Source: Variovorax paradoxus B4
GTDB lineage: Bacteria > Pseudomonadota > Gammaproteobacteria > Burkholderiales > Burkholderiaceae_C
DNA length: 64,000 nt
Assembly: GCF_000463015.1 (NCBI RefSeq)
Contig: NC_022247.1
Span: 186,001-250,000 of the forward strand
Direction of reading: 5' to 3'
The notes under the pieces were generated by a model. The model searched no databases. It was not told the DNA's origin and was given only the letters and a program-made list of their open reading frames with translations. The number at the start of each line of letters is the position of its first letter. Position 1 is the first letter of the stretch. The translations under genes were made by a program, and so were the position numbers. Positions 32,077 to 40,375 of the stretch are shown one piece after another.

Positions 32077-32850
32077 TTACTTTTCCGCGAACGCGCGTTC
32101 GACGACGAAGTCGCCCGGCGTCGAAGTGTTGCCTTCCTTGAACCCGCGCTTCTCCAGGATGTGCTTCAGGTCCACCAGCAGGCCGGGGCTGCCGCACAGC
32201 ATCACGCGGTCTTCCAGCGGATTGAGCGGGGGCAGGCCGAGGTCGTCGGTGAGCTTGTTGGTCTCGATCAGGTCGGTGATGCGGCCCTGGTTGCGGAACT
32301 CCTCGCGCGTGACCGTCGGGTAGTAGAGCAGCTGCTTGGCAACCATCTCGCCCAGGAACTCGTGCTTGGGCAGGTGGTCGGTCACGAGGTCGTGGTAGGC
32401 CAGCTCGTCGACCTGGCGCACGCCGTGCACCAGGATGACCTTCTCGAACTTCTCGTAGGTGTCCGGGTCGCGGATGATGCTCATGAACGGTGCGAGGCCC
32501 GTGCCCGTGCCGAACAGGTAGAGGCGCTTGCCGGGCAGCGTGTAGTCGATCAGCAGCGTGCCGGTGGGCTTGCGGCCGACGATGATGGTGTCGCCCACCT
32601 GGATGTGCTGCAGCTTCGAGGTGAGCGGGCCTTCTTCCACCTTGATGCTCAGGAACTCGAGATGCTCCTCGTAGTTCGGGCTCACGATGCTGTAGGCGCG
32701 CAGCAGGGGCTTGTTGTTGACCTTCAGGCCGATCATCGTGAAATGACCGTTCGAGAAGCGCAGCGCCGGGTCGCGCGTGGTGGTGAAGGTGAACAGGCGG
32801 TCGGTCCAGTGGTGGACGCTCAGGACGCGTTCTTCGCTGAAAGCACTCAT
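32077..32850 (-). CDS. fpr: Ferredoxin-NADP+ reductase
   Basis: 257 aa bacterial FNR: FAD-binding segment LLRAYSIVSPNYEEHLEF, NADP domain with LYLFGTGTGLAPFMSIIRD and VILVHGVRQVDELAY, MLCGSPGLLVD, and the C-terminal FVVERAFAEK typical of subclass I bacterial FNRs. The start is ATG 32850, giving the normal family length. A longer frame to 32946 adds 32 unlikely residues. It exchanges electrons between NADPH and ferredoxin or flavodoxin. It is divergent from the 6-hydroxynicotinate reductase-like gene, an enzyme class that in E. barkeri is ferredoxin-dependent (EC 1.3.7.1). FNR may thus supply its electrons (inference); a general redox role is equally possible. Confidence 0.93.
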   Translation of the reverse strand: MSAFSEERVLSVHHWTDRLFTFTTTRDPALRFSNGHFTMIGLKVNNKPLLRAYSIVSPNYEEHLEFLSIKVEEGPLTSKLQHIQVGDTIIVGRKPTGTLLIDYTLPGKRLYLFGTGTGLAPFMSIIRDPDTYEKFEKVILVHGVRQVDELAYHDLVTDHLPKHEFLGEMVAKQLLYYPTVTREEFRNQGRITDLIETNKLTDDLGLPPLNPLEDRVMLCGSPGLLVDLKHILEKRGFKEGNTSTPGDFVVERAFAEK

Positions 32851-33174
32851 ACGGAACTCAAGAGTTGGTTGAAACAGTGGAAGGTGGCTGAGCCGAAGTG
32901 CACGCTTGTGGGGCGTGCAGCCGTCGGCCGGCTGCGAACCCTCCATTGTCGTTGGTCGGAAAAACCCCGATGAACACCGCGAGAAAACACCATTGCAAGC
33001 ATCGGGCCTGTTTGCTACATTGACCTCTAATGTAGTGAACGCAACATGAAATTGTAGGGAATGCTACACAAACGGAAGGCGGCGCACAAGCGGGCAGGCG
33101 GCACGTTTGTTGCAGTCCTCCGCTGACCGAGTTTCGCCACGCCCGACCCGCACCACGCCCACGAGATCGCCCCG
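32851..33174. promoter_or_regulatory. Divergent control region of fpr and the reductase cluster
   Basis: 324 bp without a credible gene. It holds CTACATT-N7-AATGTAG (33015-33035, perfect) and TGTAG-N6-CTACA (33053-33068), i.e. four copies of the same pentamer in alternating orientation within 54 bp. They flank or overlap TTGACC (33020-33025), a possible -35 box for the rightward genes. The sites could be bound by the TetR protein encoded at 31212. The remaining 160 bp toward fpr show no motif that I can name. Confidence 0.6.
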
Positions 33175-34791
33175 ATGACAGAACACACCAAGACAGACGG
33201 ACTGCCCGGCATGGACATGCCGGTGGCCTTCGAAGCCGGCGCCGGCGCCTTCGGCAAGGCGCCCCCGCGCAACGAGCGCATGAGCACGGCCAAGGTCGAA
33301 TGCAACGCCTGCCCGGTGCTGTGCCAGATCTCCGACGGCCGCACCGGTGCCTGTGACCGCTATGCCAACAAAGAGGGCGTGCTGGTGCGCGTCGACCCGG
33401 TGGTGCTGCTGCGCCGCGCGGTCGCGAGCGAGGCCCCCGTGCTGGTGCCCTTCGACCGCCCCGCCGCCGAGAAGGTGGAGGGAAGCGCGCCCGACTGGAG
33501 CGGCGACCTGCTGCACGCCGACGAAGTCTTCGTGACCGGCGTGGGCTCGTCCACCACCTATCCCGACTACAAGCCCGCCCCTTTCATCGTGGCCTCCAAG
33601 GCCCGGGGCGTCGACATGGTCACCGTCGTCACCGAAGGCATCTTCAGCTACTGCAGCTTCAAGGTGAAGATCGACACCGACCGCTTCCTCGGCTCCGAGC
33701 AGGCCAACGTGCGCTACAAGGGCGAGGTGGTCGGCCATGTCACCACGGCCGAATACGGCTCGCAGATGCTCTCGCTGGGCGGCGTGCACCACCTCACCGG
33801 CGGCAGCAAGAAGGAAGGCCGCATGACGGCCGAGCTGATGCAGCTGCTGGGCAACAAGAAGGCCGTCGAATGCACCATCGACGGCGGCTCCACCCTCGTC
33901 ATCCAGGCCGGCAGGGCGCCCATCGTCAACGGCGTCGAAGAGCAGCGCATGCGCGTGGGCTGCGGCTCGGCGGCCGTGGGCATCTTCGCGCGCCAGTTCG
34001 CGGGCGTGGCCGACGAGGTGGTGGTGGTCGACGACCACATCACCGGCGTGCTCACAGAGCACCAGGCCGGGCGCTGCCTCGACATGGCGCCTTCGGGCAT
34101 CCAGATGCTGGGGCGCAAGTCCACGCCGGGGCGCTACTTCCAGGTGGCGAACCCGGGCAACGGCTGGGGCGGCACCGACATCGCCGATCCGCTCTCGATC
34201 ATCGAGGGCTGGGAAGAGGGCGTGGCGCGCCCCGGCCTGCGCCTCCTGATGACATCGACCACCGGCGAGCATGCGCAGTGGTACGTGCTCGACGAAGCGC
34301 TGAAGCCGGTCGAACAGCAAATGCCGCCCGAGGTGCGCCGCATCGTCGAGCGCATCGGCGAGAACTGCGAACCATCGCTGTGCACCGTGCTGTTCCTCGG
34401 TGGTGCGGGCGGGTCCTTGCGCGCCGGCGTCACCGAAAACCCCGTGCTGCTCACGCGCGCCATCAAGCGCGCGCTGGTCAACGTCACCTGCGGCGGCGCG
34501 CCGGCCTATGTGTGGCCCGGCGGCGGCATCACCGTGATGGCGGACGTCATGCGCATGCCCGACAACAGCTTTGGCACCGTGCCCACGCCGGCCATCGTGG
34601 CGCCCATCGAGTTCAGCATGCGGCGGGACGACTACGAAGCGCTCGGCGGCCACATGGAACACATCTTCTCGCTCGAGCAGGCGCTTTCGCGCGGCGCATG
34701 GCAGGAAGACGGCGCACCGCTGGCGCGGCAGTGGGTCGCCATGGACGACGCCAATCCGTGGCCGCTCGGCCACACCCCGATGCTGGGCTGA
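33175..34791 (+). CDS. 6-hydroxynicotinate reductase-like iron-sulfur protein
   Basis: 538 aa. An N-terminal cysteine cluster CNACPVLCQISDGRTGAC (CX2CX3CX9C, about residues 43-60) should hold a [4Fe-4S] centre. Downstream are GVGSSTTYPDYKPAPF, TEGIFSYCSFKVKID, CTIDGGSTLVIQAG, MRVGCGSAA and VTCGGAPAYVWPGGG. The sequence and cysteine pattern correspond to proteins named 6-hydroxynicotinate reductase after the E. barkeri enzyme (EC 1.3.7.1), which reduces 6-hydroxynicotinate to 1,4,5,6-tetrahydro-6-oxonicotinate with ferredoxin. I assign it from memory of that family. The 4-bp gap to the UPF0280 gene and nearby enamidase support the pathway. A generic ferredoxin-linked ring reductase is the alternative. 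Confidence 0.65.
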   Translation: MTEHTKTDGLPGMDMPVAFEAGAGAFGKAPPRNERMSTAKVECNACPVLCQISDGRTGACDRYANKEGVLVRVDPVVLLRRAVASEAPVLVPFDRPAAEKVEGSAPDWSGDLLHADEVFVTGVGSSTTYPDYKPAPFIVASKARGVDMVTVVTEGIFSYCSFKVKIDTDRFLGSEQANVRYKGEVVGHVTTAEYGSQMLSLGGVHHLTGGSKKEGRMTAELMQLLGNKKAVECTIDGGSTLVIQAGRAPIVNGVEEQRMRVGCGSAAVGIFARQFAGVADEVVVVDDHITGVLTEHQAGRCLDMAPSGIQMLGRKSTPGRYFQVANPGNGWGGTDIADPLSIIEGWEEGVARPGLRLLMTSTTGEHAQWYVLDEALKPVEQQMPPEVRRIVERIGENCEPSLCTVLFLGGAGGSLRAGVTENPVLLTRAIKRALVNVTCGGAPAYVWPGGGITVMADVMRMPDNSFGTVPTPAIVAPIEFSMRRDDYEALGGHMEHIFSLEQALSRGAWQEDGAPLARQWVAMDDANPWPLGHTPMLG

Positions 34792-34794
34792 GCC

Positions 34795-35697
34795 ATGACC
34801 GCCCAACGCAGCGCGCTCGACAAGAACCGCTGGCACTTCAACCACGGCCCGATCGACGTCGTGGCCGAGGCGCACGGCGATCCGTACGCCGTTGCCGCCG
34901 CGCACGACGCGGCCTGGGCGCGCTTCGGCCATGTGCTGGACGAGCTGGTGCGCGAGCTGCCGCTGCTGCGCCTGCCCGTGACCGACAACATGCGTCCACG
35001 CGGCGTGGTCGCCAGGCGCATGTGGGATGCCTGTGCCGCGTTCGCGCCGATGTTCATCACGCCGATGGCAGCCGTGGCCGGTTCGGTGGCGCAGGAACTG
35101 ATCGCGTTCTACGAACGCCCTGGCATCGAGCGGGCCTGGATCAACAACGGCGGCGACATCGCGCTGCACCTCGCACCAGGCCATTCGGCGCGCGTGGGTG
35201 TCTACGCCGACCTTGCGCGCTTCGACTGGCGTGACGGCGGCATCCTCACCACCGACGGCCAGTTCGAGATCGGGGCCGAGCAGCCGGTGCGCGGCGTGGC
35301 CACCAGCGGCTGGCGCGGGCGCAGCTTTTCATTGGGCATTGCCGACAGCGTGACGGTCCTGGCCGCCACGGCGGCACAGGCCGATGCCGCCGCCACCGTG
35401 ATTGCCAATGCGGTCGACGTGGACGATGCCGCCATCCGGCGGCGCCCCGCCAGCGAATGCAAGGACGATAGCGACCTGGGCGACACCCTGGTCACGGTCG
35501 ACGTGCCGCCGCTGGCGCCTTCGCAGGTGAAAAACGCGCTCGACGCCGGCGCCGTGTGCGCCAAGGCGCTGCAAAAAGGGGGGCTCGTCTGGGCCGCTCT
35601 GCTCGTTTGCCAGGGGCAGTGGCGACTTGTCGAACCCTTATGCTCGAAGGTGCTGCCCAGGGCGCCGTCCGATGCAGTTGGTTCAGTATTTGCTTAA
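34795..35697 (+). CDS. UPF0280 (ApbE-superfamily-like) protein
   Basis: 300 aa. Family text: HFNHGPIDVVAEAHGD, RGVVARRMWDACAAF, ITPMAAVAGSVAQELI, WINNGGDIALHLAPG and TVLAATAAQADAAATVIANAV. UPF0280 proteins are related to ApbE flavin transferases. Known ApbE proteins attach FMN or insert flavin in Fe-S-linked enzymes, so this one might mature the preceding Fe-S reductase (inference). It starts 4 bp after that gene's stop. Confidence 0.83.
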   Translation: MTAQRSALDKNRWHFNHGPIDVVAEAHGDPYAVAAAHDAAWARFGHVLDELVRELPLLRLPVTDNMRPRGVVARRMWDACAAFAPMFITPMAAVAGSVAQELIAFYERPGIERAWINNGGDIALHLAPGHSARVGVYADLARFDWRDGGILTTDGQFEIGAEQPVRGVATSGWRGRSFSLGIADSVTVLAATAAQADAAATVIANAVDVDDAAIRRRPASECKDDSDLGDTLVTVDVPPLAPSQVKNALDAGAVCAKALQKGGLVWAALLVCQGQWRLVEPLCSKVLPRAPSDAVGSVFA

Positions 35698-35718
35698 CGA
35701 AAAGCAAGGTTCCTTTTC

Positions 35719-36360
35719 ATGATCGATATACGCCGCGTCTTCACCCATGTCGAGCACATCCACCACGAGTTCGGGCCGCGCGCCGACACCCCGTTGGTGC
35801 GCGGTGCCATCGGCGCGGTGCTGACCAATCCGTTTGCGGGCCGCTACGAGCCCGACATCCTGCCGATGATGGCGCTGCTCGACCCGGTGGGCGTCGACAT
35901 GGCGCACAAGCTGCATGCCGCCATGGACGTGCCGCTCGAGCAGATCGCCACCTACGGCAAGGGCGCCATCGTCGGCGCCGCCGGCGAGCTCGAGCACGGC
36001 GCGCTCTGGCACGTGCCCGGCGGCTATGCCATGCGCGAACTGCTCGGCTGGAAGGGCGACCGCGCGGCCTACACCGCGGGCAAGGCCGAGGAAAAAACCG
36101 GCCAGCCCGGCAATGCGCTTTCCATCGTGCCCTCGACCAAGAAGGTCGGCCCGCCCGGCGCCGCGCTCGACGTGCCGCTCACCAACATCAACGCCAGCTA
36201 CGTGCGCGGCCAGTTCGACGCCATCGAGGTGCGCGTGCCCGGCGCGCCGGCGGCCGACGAGATCGTCTTCATCCTCGCGATGAGCACCGGCTACCGCGTG
36301 CATGCACGCGTCGGCGGCCTGCTCGCGAAAGACATCAGCAAATGGGACGGCCTGCGCTGA
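35719..36360 (+). CDS. Amino acid synthesis family protein (PF06684/DUF1185), paralog 1
   Basis: 213 aa. Family landmarks shared with the next gene: NPFAGRYEPD, ATYGKGAIVGAAGELEHG, SIVPSTKKVGPPGAALDVPL, FDAIEVRVPGAPAADEIVF and a C-terminal KWDGLR. PF06684 proteins have a chorismate-mutase-like trimeric fold and no established reaction despite the name. The start ATG 35719 has a weak AAGG 10 bp upstream. It contains a longer middle loop (LLGWKGDRAAYTAGKAEEKTG) than paralog 2. Confidence 0.85.
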   Translation: MIDIRRVFTHVEHIHHEFGPRADTPLVRGAIGAVLTNPFAGRYEPDILPMMALLDPVGVDMAHKLHAAMDVPLEQIATYGKGAIVGAAGELEHGALWHVPGGYAMRELLGWKGDRAAYTAGKAEEKTGQPGNALSIVPSTKKVGPPGAALDVPLTNINASYVRGQFDAIEVRVPGAPAADEIVFILAMSTGYRVHARVGGLLAKDISKWDGLR

Positions 36361-36394
36361 CCTGATAAACAAGAGACACGAAGGAACACAAGAC

Positions 36395-36979
36395 ATGACC
36401 GCCAACATCCGCAAGCTCGTCATCCAGGTCGACGAAACCCGCAAGGAAATGGGCCAGGACATTGCGCCGCCCACGCGCCGCGCCGTGGCCATCGCAGTGA
36501 TCGAGAACCCCTACGCGGGCCGCTTCAGCGAGAACCTCGACGAGCTGATCGCCATCGGCGAAGAGCTCGGCGCGCTCCTGGGCCAGAAGGCCGTGAAGGC
36601 GCTGGGCATCGAGCCGGGCCAGGCGCAGAGCTATGGCAAGGCCGCCATCGTCGGCGAGAACGGCGAGCTCGAGCATGCCGCCGCCATCCTGCATCCCAAG
36701 CTCGGCGCGCCGCTGCGCGTGGCCGTCGAAAAGGGCGCGGCGCTCGTGCCCTCGGCCAAGAAGCGCGGCACGCTGGGCACGGCCATCGACGTACCGCTCG
36801 GCCACAAGGATGCGGCCTTCGTGCGCAGCCACTTCGACGCCATCGAGGCCCGCGTGTCCGACGCGCCGCGCGCCAACGAGATCGTGGTGGCCGTTGCCGT
36901 CACCGACAGCGGCCGTCCGCTGCCGCGCATCGGCGGGCTGCAGGCCAGCGAAATCAAGGGTGAAGACGGGCTGCGCTGA
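36395..36979 (+). CDS. Amino acid synthesis family protein (PF06684/DUF1185), paralog 2
   Basis: 194 aa from ATG 36395, behind GAAGGA. Motifs parallel to the neighbour are NPYAGRFSEN, SYGKAAIVGENGELEHAA, ALVPSAKKRGTLGTAIDVPL, FDAIEARVSDAPRANEIV and a C-terminal GEDGLR. Two adjacent divergent members suggest a hetero-oligomer or two related substrates. The conserved pairing with the Fe-S reductase and enamidase hints at a step on the ring or on the ring-opened product; the actual reaction is unknown. Confidence 0.85.
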   Translation: MTANIRKLVIQVDETRKEMGQDIAPPTRRAVAIAVIENPYAGRFSENLDELIAIGEELGALLGQKAVKALGIEPGQAQSYGKAAIVGENGELEHAAAILHPKLGAPLRVAVEKGAALVPSAKKRGTLGTAIDVPLGHKDAAFVRSHFDAIEARVSDAPRANEIVVAVAVTDSGRPLPRIGGLQASEIKGEDGLR

Positions 36980-37047
36980 ATCCACGCGCCTCCATTTCCA
37001 CGTCGTTTCTTTTTTCTCTCTCTCTTTCGATCCCAAGGAGTTTCCCC

Positions 37048-38253
37048 ATGAACCCATTGCGTCACGTCTTCAGCGCCGCGGCCGTTGCCACGCTGGCCAC
37101 CGCCCTCGTTCCTGCCCATGCCCAGGGCGTGATCAAGATCGGCGAGGTCAACAGCTACAAGGCCCAGCCCGCCTTCCTCGAGCCCTACAAGAAGGGCATG
37201 GAGCTGGCCGTGGAAGAGATCAACGCCAAGGGCGGGGTCAACGGCCGCAAGGTCGAGCTCATCACGCGCGACGACAACGCCAACCCCGGCGACGCGGTGC
37301 GCGTGGCCGAGGAGCTGGTGGCGCGCGAGAAGATCGACGTGCTCACCGGCACCTTCCTGTCGAACACCGGCCTGGCCGTGGCCGACTTCGCCAAGCAGAA
37401 GAAGATCTTCTTCCTGGCCGGCGAACCGCTGACCGACAAGATGACCTGGCAGGGCGGCAACGAATACACCTTCCGCCTGCGCCCCGGCACCTACATGCAG
37501 GCCGCGATGCTGGTGCCCGAAGCGGCCAAGCTCAAGAAGAAGCGCTGGGCCGTCGTCTACCCCAACTACGAATACGGCCAGTCGGCCGTGGCCGCGTTCA
37601 AGACGCTCCTGAAGGCCGCACAGCCCGACGTCGAGTTCGTCGCCGAGCAGGCGCCGCCGCTCGGCAAGGTCGATGCGGGGGCGGTGGTGCAGGCGCTGGC
37701 CGATGCCAAGCCCGATGCGGTCTTCAACGTGCTGTTCGGCGCCGACCTTTCCAAGTTCGTGCGCGAAGGCAACACCCGCGGCCTCTTCAAGGACCGCACG
37801 GTGGTGAGCGTCCTGACCGGCGAGCCCGAGTACCTCGACCCGCTCAAGGACGAGACGCCCAACGGCTGGATCGTGACCGGCTACCCCTGGTACGGCATCC
37901 AGACGCCTGAGCACAAGGCCTTCTTCCTCGCATACCACGGCAAGTACAAGGACTACCCGCGCCTCGGTTCGGTGGTTGGCTACAGCATGATCAAGTCGGT
38001 GGCGGCCGGCATCGAGAAGGCCAAGGGCACCGAGACGCCGAAGCTCGTCGCCGCCTTCAAGGGCCTGCAGGTCGACACCCCGTTCGGCAAGATCAGCTAC
38101 CGCGCCGAAGACCACCAGTCGACCATGGGCGCCTTCGTCGGCAAGACGAAGAACGAGAACGGCAAGGGCGTGATGGTCGACTACACCTACTTCGACGGCG
38201 CCAAGTTCCAGCCGAGCGCCGCCGACGTGAAGAAATCGCGCGCTGCAGACTGA
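37048..38253 (+). CDS. Branched-chain-type ABC transporter substrate-binding protein 1
   Basis: 401 aa periplasmic receptor of the Peripla_BP_6/LivJ class. The signal peptide is MNPLRHVFSAAAVATLATALV to AHA/QGVIKIG. Mature features are AFLEPYKKGMELAVEEINAKGG-type helix, NGRKVELITRDDNANPG and VLTGTFLSNTGLAVADF. AAGGAG lies 7 bp before the ATG. The 68-bp gap upstream is a long pyrimidine tract. It heads the import genes; the likely cargo is the N-heterocyclic acid of the cluster (inference), since LivJ-type receptors often carry aromatic acids in Burkholderiales. Confidence 0.88.
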   Translation: MNPLRHVFSAAAVATLATALVPAHAQGVIKIGEVNSYKAQPAFLEPYKKGMELAVEEINAKGGVNGRKVELITRDDNANPGDAVRVAEELVAREKIDVLTGTFLSNTGLAVADFAKQKKIFFLAGEPLTDKMTWQGGNEYTFRLRPGTYMQAAMLVPEAAKLKKKRWAVVYPNYEYGQSAVAAFKTLLKAAQPDVEFVAEQAPPLGKVDAGAVVQALADAKPDAVFNVLFGADLSKFVREGNTRGLFKDRTVVSVLTGEPEYLDPLKDETPNGWIVTGYPWYGIQTPEHKAFFLAYHGKYKDYPRLGSVVGYSMIKSVAAGIEKAKGTETPKLVAAFKGLQVDTPFGKISYRAEDHQSTMGAFVGKTKNENGKGVMVDYTYFDGAKFQPSAADVKKSRAAD

Positions 38254-38283
38254 TCTTTTTTCTTCCCCGGAACGCTTGCACCC

Positions 38284-40209
38284 ATGAGCCTCTCGTCCCT
38301 GCTGCTTCAGTTCCTCACCGGGCTGTCGTCGGCTTCGTCGCTGTTCCTCGTGGGGGCCGGCCTTTCGTTGATCTTCGGCGTCACGCGCATCGTCAACTTT
38401 GCGCATGGCTCCTTCTTCATGGTGGGCATCTACCTCGCCTACACATTGGTCGAGAAGCTCGGCACGCTGGGCTTCTGGCCGGCCGTGCTGATCGCCGCGC
38501 TCGCGGTGGGCGTGATCGGCGCGCTGATCGAGATGGTGCTGCTGCGCCGCATCTACAAGTCGCCCGAGCTGTTCCAGCTGCTGGCCACTTTTGCACTGGT
38601 GCTCGTCATCAAGGATGCGGTGCTCTATGTCTGGGGGCCGGACGAACTGCTCGGCCCGCGCGCGCCGGGCCTGTCGGGCTCGGTCGACATCCTGGGCCGT
38701 CAGTTTCCGACCTACGACCTGTTCCTGATCGTCGTCGGTCCGGTGGTGCTCGGCCTCATGTGGCTGCTGCTCACACGCACCCGCTGGGGCACGCTGGTGC
38801 GCGCTGCCACGCAGGACCGCGAGATGGTCAGCGCACTGGGCGTGAACCAGGCCTGGCTGTTCACCGCCGTGTTCGCGCTGGGCGCCACGCTCGCGGCGCT
38901 GGGCGGTGCGCTGCAGCTGCCGCGCGAACCGGCCACGCTCGCGATGGACCTCAACACCATCGGTGCGGCCTTCGTGGTGGTGGTGGTGGGCGGCATGGGC
39001 TCGATTCCCGGTGCGTACGTGGCGGCGCTGCTGCTCTCCGAAATCAAGGCGGTCTGCATCTGGCTTGGCGTGGTCGAGATCTTCGGCTACAGCGTATCGT
39101 TCTCCAAGCTCACGCTGGTGGTCGATTTCATCGTGATGGCCATCGTGCTGGTGTGGCGCCCCTGGGGCCTGCTCGGCCGTCCGCAGGCGCCCAGCCGCTA
39201 CGTGGGCATGCAGGAAGAGCCGCTGCGGCGCGCGAGCAAGGGCTACCTGTGGCTCGTCGCCGCGCTCGGGCTCGCGCTCATGGCGATGCCGCTGCTCACG
39301 GCCGATTCGCCCTACACCACGGTGCTGATGATCGACCTGCTGATCGCGGCGCTGTTCGCGGCCAGCCTGCACTTCATCATGGGCCCGGCCGGCATGCACT
39401 CGTTCGGCCATGCGGCCTACTTCGGGCTGGGTGCCTACGGTGCCGCGTTGCTGGTGCGTGCGAGCGGCATGCCGATGGAACTCGCGCTCATCGTCGCGCC
39501 GCTGGTCGCCGCCATCGGCGCTTTCGTCTACGGCTGGTTCGCGGTGCGGCTTTCGGGCGTGTACCTTGCGATGCTCACGCTGGCCTTCGCGCAGATCACC
39601 TGGGCCGTGGTCTACCAGTGGGATTCGTTCACCGGCGGCAGCAACGGGCTCACCGGCGTCTGGCCTTCGGAGTGGCTGTCGGACAAGCGCACCTATTACT
39701 GGCTCACGCTGGTGCTGGTGGCAGCGGGCATCCTGATGCTGCGCCGCGTGCTGTTCTCGCCGTTCGGCTATGCGCTGCGCGCGGGGCGCGATTCGGTGCT
39801 GCGGGCCGATGCCATCGGCATCGACGTCAAGCGCATGCAATGGACCGCTTTTGTCATCGCGGGGGCCGCGGCCGGACTGGCCGGGTCGCTCTACGCTTTT
39901 TCCAAGGGCAGCATCTCGCCTGAAAGCCTGAGTGTGGACAAGTCGGTCGATGGGCTGGTGATGGTGCTGCTGGGCGGTATCCAGACGCTGGCGGGGCCGG
40001 TGGTGGGCGCTGTCACGTTCAGCTGGCTGCATGACACGGTGGCGCGCAATACCGATTACTGGCGGGCCACTCTGGGGGCGATCATCTTGCTGTTGGTGCT
40101 GCTGTTTCCGCAGGGGATTGCCGGGTTTGCCAAGCAGTTGAGCGAGCGCTGGCTGCGCGGGCGTCGCCGTCCGGAGGTGGATGTTGGTTTGAAGGAGAAG
40201 CGGACGTGA
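38284..40209 (+). CDS. Fused LivH-LivM ABC transporter permease
   Basis: 641 aa, two permease halves in one chain. The LivH half (about residues 1-300) starts SLFLVGAGLSLIFGVTRIVN, with FAHGSFFMVGIYLAY. The LivM half (about residues 340-620) has IDLLIAALFAASLHFIMG, GMHSFGHAAYFGLGAYGAAL and SGVYLAMLTLAFAQITWAVV. EAA-like ATPase contact segments are in each half (ALGVNQAWLF; DAIGIDVKRMQW). Most Liv systems have two separate genes; fused forms occur. It ends with basic residues RRPEVDVGLKEKRT. Confidence 0.93.
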   Translation: MSLSSLLLQFLTGLSSASSLFLVGAGLSLIFGVTRIVNFAHGSFFMVGIYLAYTLVEKLGTLGFWPAVLIAALAVGVIGALIEMVLLRRIYKSPELFQLLATFALVLVIKDAVLYVWGPDELLGPRAPGLSGSVDILGRQFPTYDLFLIVVGPVVLGLMWLLLTRTRWGTLVRAATQDREMVSALGVNQAWLFTAVFALGATLAALGGALQLPREPATLAMDLNTIGAAFVVVVVGGMGSIPGAYVAALLLSEIKAVCIWLGVVEIFGYSVSFSKLTLVVDFIVMAIVLVWRPWGLLGRPQAPSRYVGMQEEPLRRASKGYLWLVAALGLALMAMPLLTADSPYTTVLMIDLLIAALFAASLHFIMGPAGMHSFGHAAYFGLGAYGAALLVRASGMPMELALIVAPLVAAIGAFVYGWFAVRLSGVYLAMLTLAFAQITWAVVYQWDSFTGGSNGLTGVWPSEWLSDKRTYYWLTLVLVAAGILMLRRVLFSPFGYALRAGRDSVLRADAIGIDVKRMQWTAFVIAGAAAGLAGSLYAFSKGSISPESLSVDKSVDGLVMVLLGGIQTLAGPVVGAVTFSWLHDTVARNTDYWRATLGAIILLLVLLFPQGIAGFAKQLSERWLRGRRRPEVDVGLKEKRT

Positions 40210-40246
40210 AGGGCGGTTGTCTTCCATCGTTCGGGGGGCTTCTTTT

Positions 40247-40281
40247 TTCCCGAGGCCGGGATATCCGCCCGGCCTCGGGAA
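40247..40281. repeat. Perfect 14-bp hairpin between livHM and the ATPase genes
   Basis: Bases 40247-40260 (TTCCCGAGGCCGGG) and 40268-40281 are exact inverse complements around the 7-base loop ATATCCG. Six T residues (40243-40248) precede rather than follow the stem, so it is not a normal rho-independent terminator for the rightward operon. It may slow transcription or protect the 3' end of the permease message. Confidence 0.7.
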
Positions 40282-40331
40282 GCAATCACTCGGCACTGAT
40301 CGAAAAATCTGCAGAGTTCGAAAGCCGCGAG

Positions 40332-40365
40332 CCCTCACCCCAACCCTCCCCCGGAGGGAGAGGGA
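40332..40365 (+). repeat. REP-like GC-rich element 1, at the ribosome binding site of the LivG-like gene
   Basis: Sequence of type CCCTCACCCCAACCC-TCCCCCGGAGGGAGAGGGAG. It shares the CCCCAACCCTCCCCC and GGAGGGAGAGGGAG blocks with elements at 44397, 46757 and 46824. Its last GGGAG is the only Shine-Dalgarno for the start at 40376. Confidence 0.75.
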
Positions 40366-40375
40366 GTAAAGCCAA

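Noticed and set aside
33027..33344. 105-codon minus-strand frame at the start of the reductase gene
   Set aside because: Mostly antisense to the Fe-S protein start, no ribosome site, no recognisable family.
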